Assembly (NCBI GenBank): GCA_033765345.1
Contig: JANRIC010000096.1
Coordinates: 1-16,850, forward strand
DNA: 16,850 nucleotides
DNA from: JANRIC01 sp033765345
GTDB lineage: Bacteria; Bacteroidota; Bacteroidia; Cytophagales; Microscillaceae
Direction: 5' to 3'
Both the position numbers and the translations under genes were made by a program. A model generated the notes under the pieces. It made no database searches and was not told the DNA's origin. It worked only from the letters and a program-made list of their open reading frames with translations. Positions 1-7,252 of this stretch are shown here, piece after piece. Every line of letters starts with the position of its first letter. Within the stretch, counting starts at the first letter, position 1.

Positions 1-17
1 TCTCTTGATGATCAATT

Positions 18-65
18 TTGCCACGAATGCACGAATAAACGCCCTTATTCGTGCATTCGTGGCAA
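18..65. repeat. Perfect 21-bp palindrome (dispersed repeat or terminator)
   Basis: Two perfect 21-base arms (18-38 and 45-65) surround a 6-base loop, acgccc. The core reads CACGAATGCACGAATA in one arm and its reverse complement in the other. No T-tract follows on either strand, so it is not a textbook intrinsic terminator, although it could end transcription of a gene lying left of the window. From memory, CACGAAT-type palindromes recur between genes in Bacteroidota and other environmental bacteria; I could not check copy number here. Confidence 0.75.
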
Positions 66-160
66 GCAATTCTTTCAAATGTTTAGTGGATAGCAAGTCT
101 AATCAAGATGTGTCACCCACAAAATTTGTCAGAGAACCAAAATAGCTTGCAAATTATTTT

Positions 161-200
161 ACACCGATTACAATTTTACAAACACAGATTACAATTTTAC
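161..200. repeat. Tandem direct repeat, 21-bp period
   Basis: Two 19-base copies (161-179 and 182-200) differ at one base and share the exact core GATTACAATTTTAC (166-179, 187-200). The 21-base spacing is two helical turns. A degenerate third piece (ttac...attac) follows at 201-213. It lies in an AT-rich gene-free region. It may be a decayed intergenic repeat; the helical phasing would also fit a protein-binding site, but no target gene is adjacent. Confidence 0.5.
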
Positions 201-370
201 TTACATAAATTACTTTTTTATTCCATCTAAAAAGCCTTTTTCCCATCCGTATTTGGCTTTTCTAAAAACCCAATTAGCAACTTCCCAAACCAAGCCAGAC
301 TTTTTTCTTAAAAAATCTTAAATTTTTTTTCAGGCACTTGTCATGTTTTGCCCCTGAAAAGATAGTGTCT

Positions 371-528
371 GTGTAAGTACAAACAAAGCGAGCCTCGGTG
401 CTTAGGCGAGCAAGCAGCAAAGGCTTCTCCTAACAAGCAGCACTCTTGCCCTGAGCGCATCAAAGCGTACTTAGCCCAGAATAGCTTCCTGGGCTAAGCT
501 GAGAGAGGTTTGTCTTTTGAGTTTACAC
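371..528. ncRNA. Candidate structured RNA
   Basis: A GC-richer island inside AT-rich intergenic DNA. Two nested long-range pairings would close it: GTGTAA (371-376) with TTACAC (523-528), and ACAAAC (379-384) with GTTTGT (508-513). Inside is a perfect 10-bp hairpin, CTTAGCCCAG (470-479) with CTGGGCTAAG (489-498), plus possible short GCAAG/CTTGC and CTCG/CGAG stems. The pairing is drawn on the + strand, but a palindromic region would fold on either. The architecture is loosely like 6S RNA (closing stem, internal loop, distal hairpin), but I see no diagnostic 6S, SRP, RNase P or tmRNA motif, so no family is assigned. Confidence 0.25.
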
Positions 529-566
529 CCAGGAAGATCGCCGAAAATCCTAAAAAGAGTAGGCAA

Positions 567-690
567 TTATTATTGGCTCTTACTTAGAATTGAACTGATA
601 GTTTTAGAAGGTAGTCTTTTGGCGAAATTATGGGCTCAAAATTATTGAATTTTAGTTATCAGTCTGAATTATGGTAAGAGCCTTATTATT
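567..690. mobile_element. MITE-like element with 8-bp target duplication
   Basis: The element spans 575-682 (108 bp). Its ends are perfect 9-bp inverted repeats, GGCTCTTAC (575-583) and GTAAGAGCC (674-682). A second 7-bp pair, ACTGATA (594-600) and TATCAGT (657-663), sits at the same offset from each end. Directly outside both ends is the same octamer TTATTATT (567-574 and 683-690), an exact 8-bp target-site duplication. GGCTCTT-type ends with 8-bp duplications are typical of the ISL3 insertion-sequence family, so this is probably a non-autonomous derivative. It carries no ORF of its own. It lies 26 bases before the ATG of the lipoprotein gene and would form a long hairpin in that gene's leader. 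Confidence 0.65.
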
Positions 691-708
691 TATTTTTATC
701 ATAAAACA

Positions 709-2226
709 ATGTTTCAATTCGTACAAAAATTCAGCTATTGGGTTATTTTACTTTTCGGATTGTTTGCTTGCCAGACAGACCCCAAAGACGAACCCACTCC
801 TTGTTTCCAAATTGAAATCGTCAGTGGAAATCAACAAAGCGGACTGGCCGGTAATGCCCTTGCCAATCCTTTGGTGGTCAGGGTTACGGATGATCAGGGT
901 CAGCCACAAGCCAATGTAAGCATTACCTGGACAGTTAGCTCTGGTGGGGGAAGTGTAGCGATAGGTGGCTCTACCAATGCCGACGGTCTGGCGCAGGCTA
1001 ACTGGACTTTGGGCAGTGCTGCCACGCAAACGCTTACAGCCTCACTGGGAGCTAATTGTAGCCAGCAGTCCGTAAGCTTTCAGGCGCAAACCCAGGCTCT
1101 AAGCCTAAGTAATTTGCAGCTCAAACTCACCGGAATCAAAAACTGCAACGGCACAGGCAATAGCTACGATGCCAGCGTGGACTTTGCCACGGACATCAAT
1201 CTTAGTCAAACTGCTTATCAATTGCAAATTACGCTGCTGGGGCAAAACGGCTCTCAAAATCAGCTCAATGTCAATCCTAGCATCCAGGGTACGAAGTTGC
1301 TTTTCCCCTTGTGTCTGGAGGCTGGCAGCCAGGATTATGTGGATGTAAAAGCCAAACTGGTAGTAACCAATACCGAAAGCAATACGCTGACGCAGAGAGT
1401 GGAAAGCCCTCAGCTCGAGCTGGTCAGTATACAGGATGCTGAGTTTAGCTTTTCTGGTACCTGCTCTGGGGCAAATCGCGCCAAATATGATTATGTGCTG
1501 GAATACGAGGGCAATTTTGATACAGATAATTTTGCCTTTAAAGTGGATGTAGCCTTTACGTACAGCGACGGAACAACGGGAGACTTTACAGCTACATCCA
1601 CAAAACTGGCCAATAATCGCCTTGCTATTTCTATATGTGCCAGCTATGGCGATTTGGAATACATTGATTTTGATTTCAGATTACTACTCCATAATACCAA
1701 CAACAGTGGTGCGCTGACAGGCTCTTCGGTACTGATCAGCAATTGGGAGACAGAGCGTACCTTTAATCCAATTCAGGTAGGTACCCCTACCTATACCTTA
1801 TTGGGTATTAACTCTTGTAATCTAAATGGAATTACATCCAGTTCATTTAGGGTAGACCTGCCTTATGACTCTTGGGTAGATAATCTGGATGATTACGATG
1901 CAGAGGTAGATGTAGCCTATCAGTTTTCATTCACAGGAAGCGGTACATTCAGTGGTGATGCCTTTATTGGTGCTACGGCGATCAGTCATAATCCCTGTTT
2001 TGCTTTTGGTACATTCAACAATACCTATGTAGATGAGACCTTCCATGTTAGGATCAAATCTGGTAATAATCATATATTAAGCAGGATTGTGACGGTGCGT
2101 ATCTTCCGCCCGGCAGGAGGGAATAAAGGCGAAGGCAGCGGCAAATCTGCCCAGAATACTCCTTTAAAATATAAAATTCTGCCTTCAGCCGAATTACCTG
2201 TGGTAGAACCTGCACCCGTCCACTAG
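709..2226 (+). CDS. Lipoprotein with Big-1 domain and three two-cysteine modules
   Basis: Predicted surface or periplasmic lipoprotein of 505 residues. The N-terminus is a type II signal peptide ending in the lipobox LFAC, with lipidated Cys21. Residues about 42-115 match a Big-1 (invasin/intimin-type Ig-like) domain, including the VRVTDDQGQPQANVSITW pattern and a later NADGLAQANWTLG pattern. The rest appears to be three homologous units of about 110 residues, each opening with a G-x-x-C or GTC segment and containing a second cysteine: C146/C202, C252/C310 and C370/C430, spacings 56, 58 and 60. Disulfide-linked beta-sandwiches are likely. The C-terminus is a low-complexity GNKGEGSGKS/proline tail. 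The ATG follows AAAACA, the same context as later genes. The MITE-like element lies just upstream, so the promoter may lie within or beyond it. Function unknown; adhesion or matrix binding is possible. Confidence 0.8.
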   Translation: MFQFVQKFSYWVILLFGLFACQTDPKDEPTPCFQIEIVSGNQQSGLAGNALANPLVVRVTDDQGQPQANVSITWTVSSGGGSVAIGGSTNADGLAQANWTLGSAATQTLTASLGANCSQQSVSFQAQTQALSLSNLQLKLTGIKNCNGTGNSYDASVDFATDINLSQTAYQLQITLLGQNGSQNQLNVNPSIQGTKLLFPLCLEAGSQDYVDVKAKLVVTNTESNTLTQRVESPQLELVSIQDAEFSFSGTCSGANRAKYDYVLEYEGNFDTDNFAFKVDVAFTYSDGTTGDFTATSTKLANNRLAISICASYGDLEYIDFDFRLLLHNTNNSGALTGSSVLISNWETERTFNPIQVGTPTYTLLGINSCNLNGITSSSFRVDLPYDSWVDNLDDYDAEVDVAYQFSFTGSGTFSGDAFIGATAISHNPCFAFGTFNNTYVDETFHVRIKSGNNHILSRIVTVRIFRPAGGNKGEGSGKSAQNTPLKYKILPSAELPVVEPAPVH

Positions 2227-2234
2227 TTTTTTTA

Positions 2235-2258
2235 GAAGAAGGAGGCAACTCCTTCTTC
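2235..2258. terminator. Hairpin terminator after lipoprotein gene
   Basis: Perfect 10-bp stem GAAGAAGGAG / CTCCTTCTTC closed by a GCAA tetraloop (GNRA type), 9 bases after the stop codon. A T-run precedes it (2227-2233) and an A-run follows (from about 2264), so the stem can be extended imperfectly and could work in either direction. There is no T-tract directly after the stem on the + strand, so efficiency is uncertain. Confidence 0.5.
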
Positions 2259-2301
2259 CACTCAAAAAAAATAATTTGTCCCATTTAAATTCAACAAAAC
2301 A

Positions 2302-2742
2302 ATGAAAAACGCACTTAAAATAGGCTTTTTATGCTTCTGTCTTTTCTCTGGTATATCTGTCAAAGCACAGCTTTACGGCAATTACGAACTCAAATTTACG
2401 GCCGGTACCACCGAACACCTCGGCTTACTCCGAATGTATGCCAATGGATTCAGCGGCTTGTTGAGGATCAAATATTACAATCAGCTCCTATCCGATTATA
2501 CGGTGGTGGAGCAACAGGTACGCCTGGAGAACGGTCCTAACGGAATACGCCTAGCAGGTTATTACCCGGTTTTTGCCAATACACAGATTAGCCACCCTGG
2601 CTACATCGCTGATAAATTTTATTTTCTAAGCAACGGCAGGGTTGTGAATGTAGATGACCTGGGCGTGCAAGCCGAAACTTACAGCCGCCGCATTTACTAT
2701 GATTGGGACTTGACCAAGCTTTGCCGTGAATTCAATTGGTAG
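2302..2742 (+). CDS. Exported hypothetical protein
   Basis: A 146-residue protein with a clear Sec signal peptide (MKNALKIGFLCFCLFSGISVKAQ, cleavage probably after AQ, near residue 23). The mature part of about 123 residues is rich in Tyr, Gly and beta-branched residues and has no obvious repeat or catalytic motif. It contains a YGNYELKFTAG opening and a GLLRMYANGFSGLLRIKYYN segment, consistent with a small beta-rich fold. I do not recognise the family. It is 75 bases after the lipoprotein gene, beyond a hairpin, and 79 bases before the porin-like gene, all on the same strand, so partial co-transcription with the barrel gene is possible. The AAAACAATG start context supports the chosen start. 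Confidence 0.7.
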   Translation: MKNALKIGFLCFCLFSGISVKAQLYGNYELKFTAGTTEHLGLLRMYANGFSGLLRIKYYNQLLSDYTVVEQQVRLENGPNGIRLAGYYPVFANTQISHPGYIADKFYFLSNGRVVNVDDLGVQAETYSRRIYYDWDLTKLCREFNW

Positions 2743-2821
2743 GAATATAGGGGGCGAGGTAAGGTTTTTATTTTGAAGTAACATTTTATCAAAACTTTTA
2801 ATTTTAAATAATCAAACAACA

Positions 2822-3385
2822 ATGAAAAAATCAATCATCCTTTTTATAATCGTATTTTGGGGTATTTATGGAAATAATTTTGCACAGACACGCTTTCACA
2901 TGGGCATCAAAGGCGGTGTCAATGTAAGCAATTACTGGGTAAGCGATCAGATAGAAACAGATATACTTTATGGCTATAATTTTGGAGTACACGCCCGCCT
3001 GATGTTTAATGAAAATATTGGGCTACAAGTGGAAGGACAGTACGCACAGCAAGGGGGGAATGTTTTGGGCGGATACTATCAAGGTGAATGGCGTCAGGAG
3101 TACTTTCATATCCCTTTGTTGCTTCAGGCACACTTCGATGGCGTGTTTGTAGAAGGTGGCGCACAATATAGTAGCTTGATTTCATCTACGTTTGCGGGCT
3201 ATGACGATACGCAGGAAGTAAGCAAAGAGGATATAGGTCTTGTAGTAGGAGCAGGGTATAAAGCAGGGCCTTTTCTTTTGGGTTTGCGCTATGCCCTGGG
3301 TCTGATAGATATAGATGCAGCCGCTTATTCAGGAGATACCTTTACAAATCAGGTATTGCAGTTGAGCCTGGGGCTGGAGTTTTGA
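2822..3385 (+). CDS. PorT-like outer-membrane beta-barrel protein
   Basis: A 187-residue protein with a signal peptide (residues 1-21, ending NFAQ) and alternating hydrophobic/polar beta-strands throughout. The mature start, HMGIKGGVNVSNYW, is the hallmark first strand of the PorT/OMP_b-brl_2 family of small eight-stranded barrels common in Bacteroidota. Later strands such as GLQVEGQYAQQGG, FVEGGAQYSSL, VVGAGYKAGPFLLGLRYALGL and VLQLSLGLEF fit the same pattern. The last residue is Phe, as expected for recognition by the BAM machinery. The start follows CAACA. The specific role is not known; PorT itself works in type IX secretion, but this protein is a generic family member and should not be called PorT. 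Confidence 0.8.
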   Translation: MKKSIILFIIVFWGIYGNNFAQTRFHMGIKGGVNVSNYWVSDQIETDILYGYNFGVHARLMFNENIGLQVEGQYAQQGGNVLGGYYQGEWRQEYFHIPLLLQAHFDGVFVEGGAQYSSLISSTFAGYDDTQEVSKEDIGLVVGAGYKAGPFLLGLRYALGLIDIDAAAYSGDTFTNQVLQLSLGLEF

Positions 3386-3438
3386 AGTATTTGATTTATA
3401 AAAATTTGAAAAATCCCTTAAAAACTTCTTTTGATGTT

Positions 3439-3468
3439 TTGGAGGGGTTTGGAATTTGAGTATATTTC
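3439..3468 (+). promoter_or_regulatory. Candidate promoter for the TPR-CHAT gene
   Basis: A TTG (3439-3441) is followed after 19 bases by TATATTTC (3461-3468), one mismatch from the Bacteroidota -7 consensus TAnnTTTG with its usual 17-23 base spacing. It is 65 bases before the ATG. The region is AT-rich, so a chance match is possible. Confidence 0.3.
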
Positions 3469-3533
3469 AGCACGTACAATTATTTTGATTGTGATTTATA
3501 TCGTATTTTAATTAGTAATCAATAAATACCAAG

Positions 3534-6500
3534 ATGAGAACAATTATTTTTTTACTAATTTATTTATTCAGTCAGGTAAGTATCGCCTATGGGCAAGATA
3601 TAAGTAGTGATACGTCACAAGCCAATTTTTTTTATAAAAAGGCTGAGAATTTTGTGCAAGTTGGGAGTTATGATAGCTCCCTTTACTATTTCAGACAAGC
3701 CAAAACAATTTATGATCGATACACTTTACCAAAAAACAGCATAAATTCTGAAATTAAGATTTTTCAATGCCTGATTAGTTTGAGTAAATTTTATGTCGAT
3801 GAGTATGAGGCTACTACTGCGGGAAATTATTTATCAGAAATACAAGAACTCAAGCAAGAATTATTGCTGGATAGCATCTTACAATCTTCGTTTATAGAAG
3901 TCAAGGGTGAACTTGCCTATTTAACCGGCGACCTAACAAGTGCTCTTGATTATTATAAAAAAGCAGAATTACTTGGCAAAAATTTCCTGATAAAAAGGAT
4001 TTTATGGAGAAAAATCGGGAAGGTTTATTTAGATCAAGGCAAATTTGAAATGGCAAAAGTTTTTTTTGAGAAGCAGTTAAACTCAGGAAAAGAAGTTGCA
4101 TTAAGCCCCTCGGATTCGTCAGACATTTTCTTAAACCTGGGCATCGTGGATACTCGACTGGGTAGTTTAGATAAAGCAAAAGAAAAAATAGAAAAAGGAC
4201 TTGCTATTCAACTGAGGCTCACCGGAGAAAACCATGAAAATATTTTGGTTGCTTATTCAACTTTGGCGGTGATTAAAGCTTATAAAGCTGATTTTGCTTC
4301 GGCAAATGAATACTTGAATAAAGTTCTTAAAATTGAAATTGCACACAAAAAAACACAAAATATATATAGAGCAGAAGCATACTCTAAATTAGGCACCATA
4401 GCCTTACAATCCGGAAATTTGCCCAAAGCAGAAGAAAGTTTCAAAAAAACACTGGATTTAATTGAGCCTATCAAAGGAGAGAAAAACTCTACAGCAGCAT
4501 CCGCTTTTTATGGAATGGCTGTCATAGCTTTTTATAAAGGAATTTTTGAATCTGCTTTAAAAAATCTTTATAAATCTAAGGAAATTCAGGTTTCTTTGTT
4601 CGGAGAATCACATCCTGAGGTAGCTAAAATATATTCTGTATTAGGAGCAATATATGGAACTACTGGGGATTTTAAGAAGGCTCTTGAAAATCATTTGATT
4701 GCCTTAAAAATTCAAAAAGGCATAACCGGGGAAAGCGAGATTAGCGTCATTCAGTATCACATTAACCTGGGTGTCGTGTATTTCAGCTTAGGCGATTATA
4801 ATACTGCTACCGAATATTATTTAAAAGCGTTGGATTTAGGTAAAACATTATTGGGAGATAAGCATCCATTAATTGCCAATAATTATGGCAACTTAGGGGT
4901 AGTGTATAATGCTACCGGGGATTATTATCTGGCTCTTGACTACTTCCAAAGAGCATTAAATATTTATTTAGCTACTGTTAGAGAACGACATACAGATGTA
5001 GCAAACCTCTATTTAAACATATCTTTAGCTTACCAAAACCTCAAAAAATTAACAGAAGCCTCCGAATTTTCTTTAAAAGCCATTGATATACAAAAAAACA
5101 TTACCGGAGAATTACACCCCTGGATAGCAGGCGCATATCTGAATCTTGGAAAAATATACGTGGAGCTACAGGAATACAAGACAGCAGAAGAGTACTTCAA
5201 TAAGGCTATAACCATTCAGAAAAAAATTACCGGAGAGACACACCCTACCATCAGTGGAGCTTATGAAGGTTTAGGCATCATAGCTTATCTTAATCAAGAT
5301 ACTGAAATAGCCCTGAAAAATCTGGAAGAGTCTCTTAGAATTAACCTGAAACTAGGAGGGGAAAAATTTATTAATGTTTCAACAAATTACTTTAATATAG
5401 CCAATGTATATTACTCCACTAAAATGTATGACAAATCCTTGGATTATCACCAAAAATCCATAGATATTTTATTAACGACCCAGAAGCAGTATCTTCAGGA
5501 AAGCATTCAAAATGAAAAACTGACAAAAAAATTATTGTATCTCTTGAATCCTTTACAAAATAAGGCGCAGGTATTGCTGGAAAAATATAAATCACAAAGC
5601 AAAGACCCATTACTTCTGCAACAATCTCTCGATACCTATGAGCTATGTGACTGGGTAATGAATACCCTCAAGCGAGAGGCTTCCCAAGAGATTGACAAAC
5701 TTGAATTACAAAAAAAAGCACCTAACATCTATTTGCCTGCTATGGAAGTTTGTCAGAACTTAAATCAACCTACAAAATCATTTTACTTTTCTGAAAAGTC
5801 AAAATCCACCATTTTAGCGGGAAGCATGTCTGAGTTAAAGGCTAAAGAACTTGCCGGAATTCCTGACAGTTTGAGGCAAATAGAGTATAAACTCAAAGTA
5901 GATATTGCCTATAATCAACAAAAAATCTTTGAAAAACCTGATAGTACACAATTAATAGCTTATCAAAATAACTTATTCAAATTCAACAGAGAGTTAGAAG
6001 CACTCATTAATCAATTTGAGAAAAACTACCCTCGATATTACGATTTAAAGTATCGGGTTAAGGTTAGTTCCGTAGAGGATATTCAGAAGGCTCTCAAACC
6101 TCAACAAGCTTTGATTTCTTATACCCTGGGAGATAGTGTGCTTTTTATGCATTATATAGATAAGAAGTCTTTTCAGGTTTCTAAAGTAGACTGGAAAAAC
6201 CCTCAGGAATTACTCCTGGGTTTTATGCGGCAAATTTATAATAATGATGCGCCACAATACTCAAATGCAGCGCAGGCACTTTTCCAAAAACTATTCCCCA
6301 TGGAAATACCCGCAAATATCAACCATCTCATCATCATTCCAGATGTAAAATTAGCCCATATTCCTTTCGATGCTTTAATTAGCGAAAATCCCGTAAACCC
6401 GGTTTGGAGCGAATTAGCCTACCTGATTAAAAAGTATCAAATTTCCTATGCCTATTCTGCTACATTATTTTATAATGACATTACATCATCGAGAACATCA

Positions 6501-7247
6501 AAACCCGCCCAAAAGGATTGGATAGCCTTTGCACCCGTTTTTGATGTATCCAATACAGGTGGGCTTACCCTTCAGAGCGAGGAATTACTCCAGGAGTTGG
6601 ATTCCTTGCGGGATTTTGAAAATGAGCGATATTTGAAAGGAAAACACATAGAACCCTTACCCAATACCGAAACGGAGGTTAAGGATATTTTTAACCTTTT
6701 TAACCAAAAAAAGAAAAAAGCAAAAGTATTTATCCGTCAGGATGCCCAGGAAGAAATCGTAAAAAGCGGGGAATTGTCAGATTACCGCTATATACACTTC
6801 GCTACACACGGTTTTGTTCGCAAAGATCGACCTGAAATCAGTGGAATTATACTGTTTCAAGACAGTACTTCTCAGGAAGACGGTTTTTTATATGCCTCTG
6901 AAATCTATAATTTAGAGTTAAAAGCCGATTTGGTGTGTTTGTCTGCCTGTGAAACCGGACTAGGTAAAAAAATAGAAGGGGAAGGTATTCTTGGATTAAG
7001 CAGAGCTTTGCTTTATGCCGGGGCAAAAAATATGCTGGTGTCATTTTGGAATGTCAATGATGCCAGTACAGCAGAGATGATGACTCATTTTTATGAAAGC
7101 CTTTTGACCCAAAAAGAGAAAAATTACAGTCTGGCTCTTCAAATAGCAAAGCTCAAGCTCATTTCCGAGAAAGACAAAAAAGTAAATAATATCAAAAGTT
7201 ATTCACATCCTCAAGTGTGGTCGGGTTTTGTGTTGGTAGGGAATTAA
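3534..7247 (+). CDS. Exported TPR-CHAT (caspase-like) protein
   Basis: A 1237-residue protein: signal peptide (1-21, ending AYGQ), TPR array, helical linker (about 650-900), and C-terminal CHAT domain (about 930-1237). CHAT is a clan CD caspase-like cysteine-protease fold. The His/Cys dyad is visible: His1092 in HFATHGF and Cys1139 in LSACETGLG, 47 residues apart, so the domain looks catalytically competent. It ends HPQVWSGFVLVGN, a typical CHAT terminus. Ten kinesin-light-chain-like TPR units, many marked by GExHP, fall at exact 42-residue intervals (motif positions 231, 273, 315, 357 and so on to 609), with earlier divergent units. The signal peptide suggests action in the envelope, unlike cytosolic CHAT effectors. 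No type IX C-terminal sorting domain is seen. It is convergent with the sigma/anti-sigma pair, 5 bases apart. Substrate unknown. Confidence 0.9.
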   Translation: MRTIIFLLIYLFSQVSIAYGQDISSDTSQANFFYKKAENFVQVGSYDSSLYYFRQAKTIYDRYTLPKNSINSEIKIFQCLISLSKFYVDEYEATTAGNYLSEIQELKQELLLDSILQSSFIEVKGELAYLTGDLTSALDYYKKAELLGKNFLIKRILWRKIGKVYLDQGKFEMAKVFFEKQLNSGKEVALSPSDSSDIFLNLGIVDTRLGSLDKAKEKIEKGLAIQLRLTGENHENILVAYSTLAVIKAYKADFASANEYLNKVLKIEIAHKKTQNIYRAEAYSKLGTIALQSGNLPKAEESFKKTLDLIEPIKGEKNSTAASAFYGMAVIAFYKGIFESALKNLYKSKEIQVSLFGESHPEVAKIYSVLGAIYGTTGDFKKALENHLIALKIQKGITGESEISVIQYHINLGVVYFSLGDYNTATEYYLKALDLGKTLLGDKHPLIANNYGNLGVVYNATGDYYLALDYFQRALNIYLATVRERHTDVANLYLNISLAYQNLKKLTEASEFSLKAIDIQKNITGELHPWIAGAYLNLGKIYVELQEYKTAEEYFNKAITIQKKITGETHPTISGAYEGLGIIAYLNQDTEIALKNLEESLRINLKLGGEKFINVSTNYFNIANVYYSTKMYDKSLDYHQKSIDILLTTQKQYLQESIQNEKLTKKLLYLLNPLQNKAQVLLEKYKSQSKDPLLLQQSLDTYELCDWVMNTLKREASQEIDKLELQKKAPNIYLPAMEVCQNLNQPTKSFYFSEKSKSTILAGSMSELKAKELAGIPDSLRQIEYKLKVDIAYNQQKIFEKPDSTQLIAYQNNLFKFNRELEALINQFEKNYPRYYDLKYRVKVSSVEDIQKALKPQQALISYTLGDSVLFMHYIDKKSFQVSKVDWKNPQELLLGFMRQIYNNDAPQYSNAAQALFQKLFPMEIPANINHLIIIPDVKLAHIPFDALISENPVNPVWSELAYLIKKYQISYAYSATLFYNDITSSRTSKPAQKDWIAFAPVFDVSNTGGLTLQSEELLQELDSLRDFENERYLKGKHIEPLPNTETEVKDIFNLFNQKKKKAKVFIRQDAQEEIVKSGELSDYRYIHFATHGFVRKDRPEISGIILFQDSTSQEDGFLYASEIYNLELKADLVCLSACETGLGKKIEGEGILGLSRALLYAGAKNMLVSFWNVNDASTAEMMTHFYESLLTQKEKNYSLALQIAKLKLISEKDKKVNNIKSYSHPQVWSGFVLVGN

Positions 7248-7252
7248 CTCGT

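Noticed and set aside
340..530. tRNA or other named structural RNA in the GC-rich island
   Set aside because: No T-loop GTTCGANNC pattern, no RNase P, tmRNA or SRP core motif was found; only an unnamed structured RNA is supported.
671..919. An 82-codon + strand open frame overlapping the start of the lipoprotein gene
   Set aside because: It starts inside the end of the MITE-like element and is out of frame with a strongly supported lipoprotein signal peptide and Big-1 domain.
3534..7247. A link of the TPR-CHAT protein to type III-E CRISPR (Craspase)
   Set aside because: There is no CRISPR array or cas gene in the window, and this protein has a signal peptide, whereas the Craspase TPR-CHAT subunit is cytosolic.
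3534..7247. Type IX secretion of the CHAT protein
   Set aside because: The protein ends with the CHAT fold itself (SGFVLVGN), leaving no room for a C-terminal sorting domain.
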